DNA of 64,000 bases from Cordilura impudica (taxonomy: Eukaryota; Arthropoda; Insecta; Diptera; Scathophagidae). The stretch covers positions 224,607,070 through 224,671,069 of the forward strand of contig OY821518.1 of assembly GCA_963682025.1 (NCBI GenBank), in the 5' to 3' direction. The translations under genes and the position numbers were made by a program. Below are positions 48,247 through 59,640 of the stretch, piece after piece. The notes under the pieces are model-generated. The model was not told where the DNA came from, ran no database searches, and was given only the letters and a program-made list of their open reading frames with translations. Positions within the stretch are counted from its first letter, which is position 1, and the number at the start of each line of letters is the position of its first letter.

Positions 48247-49468
48247 TAGTGCGTTTACATTTAAGGAAAATCTAGTAGATTTTAGTTCAAATCATTTCAA
48301 AATCTATACCGTTTGCATATAACTTTTTTGACATTTTATTTTTCCACAACAATAAACAGCTGATTAAAATAAAACATAAAAACCAGAAATTCCAAAAATA
48401 TTTATAATTGCAGGAAATATGGAACAATCTAAAAAATAATAGATTTTATTATTATATTGTGCATCCAAAGTAAGAAAAACACAATATAAAATAAAAAGGT
48501 TACGTAAAAAAACGCCAGCATTTGATAAAAGTATTGTTTCAACAGCAAATACAAATGTTTTGTGCACAATTATTACATAGCATATTGGAATGGACACATG
48601 TAATAATAATTTTTCAATTACTAAATATTTTTTTTATATCCGACATGGTTCTTTTTGGGAGAAAGATATTCCTCTTATGTCGGACAAAACTTTCATCGAA
48701 AACTTTAGAATGAGCCACAAACGACTTCAGTTGCTTTGTTCAAAAATGACGGCAACGAACAAAATCTATACAAAGTTTGGAAAATGCATCACACTTAAAA
48801 TAAGAATTGGTATTTCCTTTTCCTGTCTCAAGTCATCTTGCGAATATACGACAATAGCCCACATATTTGGAGCATCGTAAGCTACTGTATGTCTGATTTT
48901 ACAAAATTTTGTGTTGCGGCTTGTAGCTCTTTTTGGGAAATATTTGCCCCTAAAGTTTAAAAAAGATGCAAAGATAAAGGAACTTTTTAAACAACCATAA
49001 TGAGGTCATTAATGATACGTGGCAGAGTAATACTCCTGATAGTTACATCACTAGAGATCAACCTATAGGAAGACGTTACTTATGACTTTAACCCTAAGGG
49101 AGAAGAAATAAGTAACGCAATCGCAACCTTTTTAATTAATTAATTTTATTTAAAACAAAAATAAGAAAGAAAATTAAACATAAATATTTAAAAATTCAAA
49201 AAAAAATTTTTTTTAAAATTAATTATATGTTATAAACGAAGAGGTGGTGGCCAATTTTTTAATCACTGCTTTGTAATTTTTTACTACAATATTAAAAATA
49301 CACAGTGTGTATCAATTGGTGTGTCCCAAGTTTGACAAGATTTTGTAAGATTTTGCTACAATCTAGTAACGAGCTAGATTTTGTTTTGTATGGGAAATCT
49401 AATAAAATGAGTCAGATTGTGCTGTAAATCTAGTATATATGAGATCTTTTGTTCATGTAAATGCACTA
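48247..49468 (+). mobile_element. PIF/Harbinger element, internally decayed
   Basis: TIRs TAGTGCGTTTACAT and ATGTAAATGCACTA with TTA target duplications (48244-48246, 49469-49471). The interior carries Harbinger transposase remains at 48580-49010. Length is 1,222 bp, short for an autonomous element, so parts of the nuclease and the second (Myb-like) gene are missing. Confidence 0.85.
48580..49010 (+). pseudogene. Harbinger transposase (nuclease) N-terminal half, broken
   Basis: Reads FYIRHGSFWEKDIPLMSDKT, FRMSHKRLQLLCSKM, FGKCITLKIRIGISFSCLKS, SCEYTTIAHIFGAS, stop, ATVCLILQNFVLRLVALFGK and YLPLKFKKDAKIKELF. The order FRMS...L...RV.I.L..L.S..EYR.IA.LFG.S..TVC matches the helical N-terminal region of PIF/Harbinger (DDE_Tnp_4) nucleases. 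TAA at 48878-48880 interrupts it in the GASxATV motif, and the DDE core that should follow is not recognisable. Confidence 0.8.
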
Positions 49469-49482
49469 TTATAAATAAAAAA

Positions 49483-50106
49483 AAATTTATACCGATCAAT
49501 CCAATTTTTTTTTTTTTTTGACTTAGCGATGTCAATCCGTCCGTCCGTCTGTCAGTTGGTATGTCCATCTGTCTGTGTGTCTATATTAATCTTGTAATCA
49601 AACTACAGGTCGCAAATATGAATATATTTTGATAAAATTTGGTATGTAAGCTTTTATCGACTATAGGACGAACGCTAATGAAAAAGGTAAAATTCGGTGT
49701 ATGTTCACATCTAGGCTCCATACAAAATTGTTGTAAGATCCATATAATCATATATATATCGAAAAAATTCGGTGTATATATGTGTATTATCAGTAGTCCA
49801 AAAATCTAATTTATAGGGTCATTTAAAGCTGATTCCCGATCTTAACTTAAATCTATCAAACAAAAAAACAAAAAAATATTGCATATATTTTCTTAAAATT
49901 TGGTTTAAATTTGTCCATTTTTTTTACCTAGTCACCATATATAAATAATATCAGATATCAACGTTTTCATATCTGCACGCCATAAATTATCAAAAATGAC
50001 ACTAAAATTTAAATAACGCTGATTTTCTTACCCAGTTATAGCTGGATGCAAGACCCTTTCTCAAAGTGGATAGTACAGGTTAAAGTATAGTCGGTATAGA
50101 ACGAAT
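49483..50106 (-). mobile_element. DINE-1-like element (family B), old diverged copy
   Basis: Contains TCCGTCCGTCCGTCTGTC, ACTACAGGTCGCAAATATGA, GTAAGCTTTTATCGACTATA and TATAGTCGGTATAGAACGA in the same order as 42492-43277 but with many changes and gaps. Confidence 0.65.
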
Positions 50107-50255
50107 ATTTGGTTTCACATTTTTAGTTGCAACTTATAAAAGCGAAATAATGAAAAATTGAACAGTTATTTTATAAAACTTTGTTATTTAATAAAAACTT
50201 AAACAAAAATTTTGAATTTACTTTTATGTACAAAATTTAGTGCTTGAATTTGAAA

Positions 50256-50548
50256 TCTATATTATTAATAGGCAAGGCGATTTCTTGTGACCGATGTAAG
50301 TTTCACATTTTGACCCAGATTTTGACAAAAAAATTTATCATTTGAAAGGTATTTCTTTTTAGCTGTTGCCCAGACTTACAGATTTTCATCATCTGGCATA
50401 GGTGCACGTGTTTGCGTTAATGTGTTGAGTTTGTTTTCTTCACTTAAAATGAGTTGAATTGTGAAGCATAACTTTAGGGTCTTTAATAAATGAAAAAATA
50501 AAATTTAATAGAATTTGCACCCGAATTTCGAGTGCTGGAATGTGCTAG
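50256..50548 (+). mobile_element. Non-autonomous Helitron, shortest intact copy
   Basis: 5' TCTATATTATTAATAGGC; 3' hairpin GCACCCGAATTTCGAGTGC, then TGGAATGTG and CTAG, between A (50255) and T (50549). 293 bp. Confidence 0.85.
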
Positions 50549-50670
50549 TTTTATTTATAGCTTTGGAACCAATACGAACTGAATAATGAAATGTGAAGAT
50601 TTGTAAGAAGATTTAAAGATTTGTATTTTTATAAAAGAAGAAGAAATGAAATGAAATGAAATGAAAGAAG

Positions 50671-50703
50671 ACGGTCTAGACCGACTATAATTTTCTTACT
50701 TGT
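50671..50703 (-). mobile_element. 33-bp terminal stub of a family B element
   Basis: ACGGTCTAGACCGACTATAA then TTTTCTTACTTG. It is the same terminus as at 51447-51480, directly abutting the head of the next copy. Preceded by a GAAAT pentanucleotide run (50643-50667). Confidence 0.7.
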
Positions 50704-51480
50704 TATACCCTATACCACTATGTGGTTTGGGTATAATGACTTTGTGCTGCTGTTTGTAACAACCAAAAATATTTGACCTAGACCCATCTTTAATTATACC
50801 GATCGAATCAGAATCACTTTCTGAGTTGATTTAACAATGTCCGTCCGTCCGTCCGTCTGTGTGTCCATGTAAAGCTTGTAATCAAACTGCAGGTCGCAAA
50901 TATAAATATATTTTGATGAAATTTGGTATATAAGCTTTTATCGGCCATGGGATGAACGCTATTGAAATTGGTGAGAATCGGTCCATGTTCAGACCTAGCC
51001 CCCATACAAATTACCCATATGAAATCGACATAAATTGCCATAAGATCCAAATTGTCATATAGATCTTACTCAAATTGGGTTTGTATGCATTCATTACATC
51101 CACTAATGAGTAGTCCAAAAATGATCACTTTGACCCCATATAGAGCTGCTTCCCGATCTTCACTTAAATCTATTAAAAAACAAAAATATTGCACTGATTC
51201 TTCTCAAATTTGGTTTGTACATATTTTTGCAAAATACAAGAGACTTTACCAAACATGATCAGGATCGGTCCATTTTTGGACCTAGTCCCTTTATAGATAT
51301 AGCATCCGATATGAACTTTTTAATATCTGCAGCCAAAAAAATTAATAAAAATCCCACTCAAATTTGGTTTTTGCTTAATTTCAATGTCCAATTAGTTGGG
51401 CCTAAGAGATAGGGTTTCTAAACGGATGGTATAGGGTATCGTATAGTCGGTCTAGACCGACTATAATTTTCTTACTTGTT
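50704..51480 (-). mobile_element. DINE-1-like element (family B), inverted copy
   Basis: Collinear with 42492-43277 across the full length, from TATACCCTATACCACTATGTG to ATAGTCGGTCTAGACCGACT and TTTTCTTACTTGTT. Confidence 0.8.
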
Positions 51481-52838
51481 TTTATATTCAATTAGTTGGA
51501 CCTGCGACCCTCTCTAAAAACTCATGATCTAGATCGTCTTAATATCTTAACGGTAAGCAGTTTATTCTCAATTATTTTGTATTCAAACTTACTTTAGATG
51601 CAGGCATAATGGTATATAAATGTCTGCTGTTGTAATTTCTAATGAGTACATTATAAAGGTTTGAAAAACCTGTGAAACGTGCTATTAACTTATTTGTAAT
51701 GTAGTGTCAGGCAAAGATGTGCTATGACACTAGTACCTTATTAACATCACCAGAAAATTATTTATCACTAATATTTTATACAGTATAAAATCAGTAATTG
51801 CTATTGAGCATATCTCGAGTTTTACTGTTATGAAGTGAGAAATTTAAATAAAAAATTTCTGTAGTTCTGTTTATCTAATTGGGGATGACCACATCGTGGT
51901 CATAATTCTTTTATTTTTATTTATTTTTTTAATGCAGCTTTCTTCATTGCACGAACTTGTCGTGGTCAATTTTGACAAGTTCGATTTAATGGAACTTTGC
52001 AAAAACAAGGTTGTATTTAGGAGAAATCTGTTGTATGGAAAAATTCTCGGTTGCATATTAAAGTACTGCAAATCAGGGAACATCTAAATATTATAAATAT
52101 TACCAAAATTGCATTTATTTGGTTTAACTAAATTTTTACCAACTTCCCGATTAGCTAGAGTTCTGAAACTTTTGGCATTTGTCTAAAGCGGATAGCAAAC
52201 ATTATTTTATAAATTTCACCACGTTTTGATAATTATTTCACGCGGTTTACCTGTAATCATATTTGATTTACATTTGTTAAATTTCTCAAATTATTATGTT
52301 ACAATAAAACTACCTGTACGAAATTTTTATGGTTAGGGTAATGGAACAGGTAATGGTTAGTCACCAAATAAAACAATAACAAGCCAATAAACTTGAACTT
52401 ATTTTTTTTTTTTGCAAATATGATCGATTTTAAGGATCCTTATTTCAAAGTCTCTAATGATAATTATTAGTAGCATGATAATTTCCGAGAAAAAATTATT
52501 TAATTTTAGAGGACCTAATCATAAAAAATGACAGCTGTCTGCCATATTAGTTATATTTGACTTGGCTACCCGCAACACTATAATTAAGTTTTACATGAAA
52601 CAATCCATATCTAAGAGAACAAATCAATATTTTGATTATAATTGTAAGGGAAAAAAATCAACCAAAAAAAAGTATACCTGATTTTTAAGAAAACTATTCG
52701 CTTAATTGTCATAAAAACATTTTACAAATTTTGTTGAATACGAGTAAATGACAGGAAACCAAAATAAAATTCGCAATATATCTAAACACTGAGTTTTATC
52801 TTTAAAATACCTATACACTCCTAATCTCTAACACTTAC
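51481..52838. other. Intron just downstream of the large exon, no transposon seen
   Basis: The only long stretch of the putative intron next to the gene without recognised mobile DNA. The donor GTAAGTGTTAGAG is at 52838-52826. A short DNA stretch at 51890-51990 contains complementary CATCGTGGTCA/ACTTGTCGTGGTCAA motifs of unknown meaning. Confidence 0.45.
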
Positions 52839-55800
52839 CATAACATCCTTTTGATTTTCTTTATCCAATAAAAATTCCATACTTTTATGAGGTCTTCTTA
52901 CTGAAGCAATCTGTTGGGCTTGTGATGATGAATTGCTGGAGCCGGCATTTTTAATAACGACCACAGTGCCATCGGGACGTACTAGTACCTCATCATCATC
53001 GTTATCATCGTAGTATACATCATCATCATCATCACCATTGCCATGATTTTGATGATGAGAATTTGTTGTTGTGGCATTGTGATGCAAACGTTTATTGCCG
53101 GCATAAAGTTTTTGCTGCTGTTGATGATGTTGATGATGATGATGATTGGGACCGATATTAATCAATGAACGCGTTTTGCCCGTTATAACAGTTTCGTGAG
53201 TATCCAAGTTAGTTTCGATTAAACCGATTTTTGGCTGTTGTGAATGCGAGTCAGAATTACGCGATAAATTATTAAACATTTGAGTTTTTTGTGAGACCGT
53301 AGCACGCGAGGGTGAGGTGAAGTCGTAATTTATTGTTTGATTTGCATTAACGGCCGTCATATTTTCATTTTCATTTTCATTTGTTAAAGATTCACTGTTA
53401 GAACACGACTGTTGGTTATTTTGGTTAGATTCACGTTCATTAGTTAGAAACTCTTGTGTCGAGGGAAGTGTCGAAGAGTTTGGGGTATTGGTTTCTGTGT
53501 AAAAACGACTTAAACCGATTTCTTGCTGTTGTTGTTGCTGTGGAGAGGATTGTGCGCTTTGCAACTTTTGCCATTGTTGCTGTTGTTGGGGTGGTATGGG
53601 TGGTTTTCCAGTCACTTTTTGTTTATCATTACTATCTTTAGTTTTTGCGCCTTTTTTATTTGGCACAGTTGCACCCTTGGCATTGCCATTTTTTGTAGTT
53701 TGATTAGCATTGCCATTTGTTGTCACACCAGCAGAGTTGCCATTTCTTTGTTCCGGTAAAGGTCCTTTAAGAGGTATATAAATAAAATCCGGTTGTTTAT
53801 TCGCTGAAGGCAAAGATTTCGATTTAGAATTTTGTGTTTGTACACCATTCGATTTGGCATTGGCTGGCAGAGTAGCAGAACTTTGTTGTTCTTCCTCGGT
53901 ATTGGCATTTTGATTTTCTTTTTGTAATTTTTTCTTATTTCTTCTTAAAGAAAACCTAAAACCATTAGCGAATCGAGATAGGAAACCTTTCGAATTTGGA
54001 TGTTTTTCTTCATGTTTGAATTTTGATTTCATCACTTCATTATTATTATTTATTTTCGAATTAGAAGCCACTTGTTGTTGTTCGGTGGGTTTAGATGACA
54101 TTTTGCTTAGATTTTGTGTTGATTGTGTTTTGAAATGTTCGTATTCTTCGTGTTGCTGTTGTTTTTGGAAATTATCCAACATTTGCTGCGAAGCATATAA
54201 AATGTGGTGAGCCCGATTTATTGGCGGTTCTGATAATATGGGCAGCTGTATACTTAGAGGACGAGCTACGACAACTGTGGGTTTTGTTTGTAGCGAATTT
54301 GAATTTACGCGTTTATTATTGAGATGATCACTTTTTATTATAAGATCCGGTTTTGCTTGCAATGTTTCATTGTTTACGTTCGTTGTTAAACTAACCGTTA
54401 CTGGTGTGTTCAATAACTCATTGCTAGCTGATGTTTGTGTTTCTGTTTCGAATTCCAGTTTGTTTACTTCATTTCCATTTGCTCTCTCAGTTTCATGTTC
54501 ATGATCATGTTCATGTTCTGTTTCTTTGTTTGTTCGGCCCTTATCTGGATACTCAATTTCAATAGTATTTAACTCAGACTCTCTTATCTCTTGTGTTTCA
54601 TTATCAGGCATTTCTAGTTGTGTACCTGATTTCTCTTCTGTTTCGTGCTCTTCATTATTTTCTGTTATATTCTCTACCTGTTGTTTTTGAGTTGTTTCTC
54701 TTACCTCAGATGTCTCTTTAATCGCATTATCATTTTCAGCTTGATTAACATTTTGTTGTTCATTTTTTAAAAGCTCTTTATCGAATTTATTGCCAATATT
54801 TTCATTCTCTTTGGTGTTATAAATAACGGTAGCATCGGCATTATCTAACAGCTCATCCTCACTCTCCTCTCCGGTCTCTAAAACCTCATCTGTGCCATCA
54901 TTACACTCTTCCGAGGACTGTTCTTGCCAGCAATATTTCGAAACCACTGGACAAAAACTCACTTCCTTACTAAATGAAGTCCGCGAACCAGCCGGCAATA
55001 AAATGCCAAGTGGTTTTTGTGTTTGCGACAATTGATGCATGGAAGTATGGGCACTGGACACAAACATATCATCTTCTATATCATCCTGATCAAAGCCAAA
55101 AGCATTGAGATTAGGCGTAGATGACACCAAGTTTTTCTTTTTTGAGTTGGCAGCATGGCTATGGAATCTTCTTTTGGGTATTGAGCGGTTCTGGTTCAAA
55201 TCTTGATTTGATATTTCTCTACAATCAAAATTGCACTTTTCCAAGCTTTGGGCATAACTTGTCTTCAAATTGGTAGGATCTTGATCGAAGGTTTTTTGTC
55301 CGGCTCCTTTCATAATGTTGGAAAAGCTAAAGTCATACGTTAAACTATTTGACTTTTCAGCACTATCTTTTTGCTTTTTTTGGCGGGCCGGTGGCTTACG
55401 TATAACCAATTGCACATGTTGTACCTGATCCGCATCCAAATCATCTTTATCCGAATAACTGGAGTTCGACGATTTTCTTAAACGTTGAGGAACTTTAGGG
55501 GCCGCTATATTGGCATCCACAGCATCGGCCGGTTTATCGTTCAAAATAGAAGCCGTCCGATCATAATGAGCGGACAATTCATCCAATAAGAAATTGTTTT
55601 TACAAATAATTTCGTTCTCATAATCCGAAGAAATTCTTCTGGCAGCCATATTCTTATGGGGGATATCTTTTGAATCGAGGTGTATAAATTCCTCCTTTAT
55701 GCCTTCTTGTTCTGGCAAATCTAAATTTAAATCGGCCAAATTATAGTACGATTGATGTAATAAACCCAAGTTTTTAGCTTCTGGATAAAACGAAGGATCT

Positions 55801-58294
55801 GTTTGTGATTTAGCCGGCCTTGAGGACTTTAAACCAATTTGTGGTGATATTTGGCAAGACCAACTTAAACTTCTTTTAATGTTGAGTAAATCGGGCTCTT
55901 CTTTTTCTTCGGAACTGGTTGCAGAATCACTCACAGAATCATAATCCTTTTGTGGGGAAATTTTAGATTTTGTGGATTGAGAGGTTTTGGATTTTTTGTA
56001 TTTTTTCCTGCGCCCTATTTGATTTAATTCAGTTGGTACGCTGCAAGTTTTTGCCGGCCAATTCAGCATTAAATTATGTAAATTTTTGCGTAATCTTAAA
56101 GGGGAGGAATCACTATCGGAACTTTCCGGAGGGAACTGGCAATTTAAAGAATTTATATCAATATTTCGCTTCGTTTCAGGCGTAGACGAAGCAGATGTAA
56201 ATTCCAGAGATTGATCAAAAATTTCGTTTTGTAGAGGTTCTTCATACAAGTGAAAATCCGTAGAATTTTTATGGTCTAATATTTTCAAATTTTTATATTT
56301 TCTTATATGTTTTGGAGAATTATCGGAATTGTTAAAACGTTTTATCGATTCTGGAGTAGAATGTGCCGAATCGTATTCTAATGAATGATCACTCACGACC
56401 TTATGAGCTTTTATACTATCAAAATTATGAAATTTCCTTAACAAAATTGGCGACAAATCCTTAAAGTTGATATCTGTTGCATGAAGATTTTCACATGAAA
56501 AACTTTTAAAATTTTCAAATTTTCTTGTAAAAGCAGGAGAGAATTGAAATTCACCTTTAAAATTTGGTTCTTCTTGGATTTTTTTAGAGTTGTTAGAAAT
56601 TTCGTAGAATATTTTTTCATCACAATTTTTACAATTAATTATATATTCACAATTTTCAAAATCATCCAATTCATTTTCAATCTTATTTCTCTTTTTATCT
56701 TTTAATATTTCAAAATTTATAGCATCTATTTGTTTACATTGATTACACTTTAAAATTTTGTGTATTGGTATTTTTTTAAATGAACTTTTTTCACCACAAT
56801 TTCGACACTTTATGCTATTATTTAATTCATCACTGCTCTCTTTTAAGAAATTCTCAAATTTATTTTTACACTCTAGACACTCATTTTGTTGATGTTTAAA
56901 ATTTTCAATATTTTTCAATTTTCCGTTGAAATTTTCCACGTTATTGCTGTTTGATGTTTTCAGTTCACGTAGATCGTTTATACTAATTTGAGACCGATCA
57001 TCCTCCTCATCATAAACTCTTGAGTTTGTTCGGCCAGAGGAGGGCATTAGCCACGTAAAAGAGGACTTCGATGCGCATGTCGTGGCCGATGAGGTTGATG
57101 ATGATGATGCTGATGTTGTAGAGTTATTGCTTGTAGATTTAGAAGATGTAGAAGATGATGTCGACACTTCTGATGACACCGGTGATGGTGAATGTGTTTC
57201 TGTACGTTGTTTATGGCGTAGAAAATCAAGATGAGGGGATATAGGGCGTGTTGTTGTGATTTCTTGTCTTGTGGTGGTATTTATAAATTCATTTGTTTTA
57301 ATGGAATGTTTGGCCTGCTCTACGTTTAGTTCAATAAACGTTGGCTTTGCTGTGGAGTGTATTAATGACTTGTTTTCCATTTCTTCATCCTCTTCAGAGA
57401 ATTTTTCATAATTTTGTAATAAATTTTGTGATTTGGATTTTCGTAAACCAAAACCTAACGAAGGTTCACAATAACCCGAATCTTCGGAGAGATTTTCAGC
57501 GGAACTTTTTCCTTTTTTACTTTGTTGGGAATTGGTGCGTTGGTATTTCTTTAGGAAAAACTCATTGTCAGTCAAATCTCCCGGTGATAGAACACTTTTT
57601 GGCCGCGACGATTCCTCCGAACCTTCAGACGATGACTCAGAATCCGATCTCAATTCCGCTAAATGGGGGGAGGTTAATTTTAAATTAGCTGTTCTTGAGA
57701 TATTTTCAATATTGGCGGGATTCATATCATCAAAGTTCAGTTTATCCAAATCATAATAAGTCTGATGTAGACGACCATCTAAGGACTCAAATTTCTTAAG
57801 TAAAGATGATTGGGAACCCCGGCGACTATTGTTGGCCGAATTGTTGCCAGAGTTTGAAGCTGCTTTGGATTGTGAGTCTTCGCCATTTTGTAAATCGAAA
57901 CTTAGTAATGAGGGCGACGAATTACCCAAACTACTCATACTGGCATGTTGATCTTGCAACAATTGTCTTTCCAACGATTCAAATTGTATTAAGGAAGACG
58001 ATCTGCTTAAGGAATTATAGGATAAGGAATCGGAGTCGGAGTAGAAATCATCAAAACCCCTACGACTACCCAAACTGCTGCGTTGCTGGCTGTTGGTGCC
58101 CCAAGAATCCCGCGACAGATGATCATAATTCAAAAATCTTTCCAGGCTATTGTTTTTCAAGTCAGCATACAAAGCGGGACGACGTAAAACCACTTCATCA
58201 TCTGGTTGTGGCACATTTTGCAGTAAAGACTCTTCACAACGTCTAGGTCTTTTAGCTGGACACAGGAAATCTCTTTCGGACGTAGAATCGTTAT
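52839..58294 (-). CDS. Giant internal coding exon of an unnamed low-complexity insect protein
   Basis: The exon is open for 1,818 codons plus two bases. It begins after a pyrimidine-rich acceptor (TTTTTGCAG, 58295-58303) and ends at the donor ATG|GTAAGT at 52838/52839, phase 0. The GTG at 58214 is an ordinary Val codon, not a start: the frame runs upstream to the junction. Reading through the donor would add only five residues before TAG at 52821. The protein is rich in Ser, Asn, Glu and Gln. Visible in order are an N-terminal Ser-rich part with the motif HQTYYDLDKLNF (57728-57770), a Ser/Thr run (57050-57180), four CxxC pairs resembling zinc ribbons (56610-56895), four SP...RK..N repeats (56060-56550), a second HQSYYNLADLNL motif (55717-55772), a Glu-rich part (54500-54900), a basic stretch GFRFSLRRNKKK (53915-53975), Gln runs, His runs (53100-53150) and an Asp run (52980-53030). 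No catalytic domain is seen. A scaffold or regulatory role is inference only. I do not recognise the gene. Confidence 0.92.
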
Positions 58295-58360
58295 CTGCAA
58301 AAAGAAAAGCAAAAACTGTTTAAAATGATTCCTACAAAAAACATAAATTAAAAATCTTAC
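58295..58360 (-). other. 66-bp mini-intron (phase 1) between the two coding exons
   Basis: GT...AG intron with donor GTAAGATTTT and a T-rich tract before the acceptor GCAG. Length and composition are typical of short dipteran introns. Removing it restores a single open frame. Confidence 0.85.
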
Positions 58361-58600
58361 CTTTAGTTACTTCAACTCTTATAACAGAACCCGTGTCTGA
58401 TTCAGCGGAACTCCAAAAGCTAGCACCGCCAGTTGCAGCTTCACCTGAGCCACTTTCAGTTCTCTCTGCCGTTCCACTCTCAACATCACTGTTGCTTTGT
58501 TCATATTGTTGCCAAGAATTTAAGGCATTTTCTTCATCCTCCGAAGTCTCTTCCATAATGGGTTCCAACATTTGCCGCGAGGAAGACAAATAAATGGCAT
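58361..58600 (-). CDS. Upstream 240-bp coding exon of the same gene
   Basis: The exon lies between the acceptor CACTTGCAG (ending at 58601) and the donor AAAG|GTAAGA (58360/58361). It begins with the last two bases of a codon and leaves one base over; that base joins the next exon to make Asp, so the frame runs from ...RVEVTK through D into NDSTSERDFLCPAKRPRR. The 80 residues are acidic and Ser-rich, for example EETSEDEEN and SSAESDTGSV, matching the style of the large exon. The apparent Met-rich leader upstream of 58600 is intron sequence read in frame. The preceding exon must end with one base of a split codon and is not visible in the window. Exon calls rest on splice consensus and frame continuity, not on transcripts. 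Confidence 0.85.
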
Positions 58601-59039
58601 CTGCAAGTGAATAAAAACAAGAAAAGTTATTAATTGTCCAAAAATTAAAAAAAAAAAACAAAAATAGTTAAACTAAAACTCATCCCACTTATTATAATAT
58701 GTGGCTTCCATTTACGCATTGGATTTTTATGAACCTGCTTTATGTGATCTTGTTTATAAACTATCGTTCGTTTTTGAAAAAAGAATCATGGATGTTGCAC
58801 CATTTCTTCTATAATTCTTCTTGTTCTGTTATTTATGGAGGATTGTTATCTAAGCAATTATTATGACGTTTTTGTATTTTTTTTTATTCTTTTTTTTTGT
58901 ATTCATTTGCAGTTTGTACTTTAGTTTTGGTGTTTTCGAAGTCGATTATGAAGAATATGATTCATTATGAGTTTAATATATAATATACATTCATTTATTT
59001 TATAACATTTGCAACATTTATGGGAAGAATCCCAAAAGA
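58601..59039 (-). other. Start of the upstream intron
   Basis: AT-rich DNA right of the 240-bp exon; acceptor CTTGCAG at 58601-58607. No further exon is supported. Confidence 0.5.
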
Positions 59040-59640
59040 ATGAGAGCAATAACAAGGCTACTTTAAAAAAAAGGGCACTTTTTTAGAAAGGTACTTTATA
59101 AAAAACAGGTTACTTTAAAAAATGGACTTTTTTATAAAAAGGATAATTTTAAACAAGGGTACTCTTTTAAAAAAGGGTAATTTAAAAAATGGGTATCTTA
59201 AAAAAGGGTGGTATGTCAAAAAGTGTATTTTTTTTGAAATGGTGCTTTTTTAAAAGAGGGTATTTTTTAAAAATATAATTATTTTAAAGCAGGTAGTTTT
59301 TTAAATAAAAGGTACTTTTTTAAGAAAAGGGTACTTTTGAAGAAAAGTTACTTTAAAAAAAGGTACCATTAAAAAAAGTTATTTTTTTAAAGCGGGTACT
59401 TTTATAAAAAAGGTACTTTTAAAGAGTACTAAAAAAAAAAAATTAAAAAGGATATTTTTTTTTTAAAAGGTGCTTTTTTTAAAAAGGTACTTTTTAATAA
59501 GGGTACTTTTAGAAAAAAGGGTAGTTTTTAAAAAACAAAGGTGTTTTTTTCAAGGTAATTTTTGAAAAAAGGGTACTTTTTAATAAAGGTAATTTTTTTA
59601 TAAAAAAAATTTACTTTTTTAGGAATTGTATTTTTTCTTT
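59040..59640. repeat. (GGTACTTTTTAAAAAA)n tandem array
   Basis: Imperfect units of roughly 15-25 bp combining GGGTACTTTT and TTTAAAAAA. It ends at TTTCTTTCATATTGGCGATT, the border that also follows the arrays at 12790 and 24390. Confidence 0.85.

Noticed and set aside
52821..58214. 1797-codon frame read as a complete gene starting at GTG 58214
   Set aside because: GTG is not a plausible start here. The frame continues upstream into a spliced exon, and the last five codons lie beyond a consensus donor.
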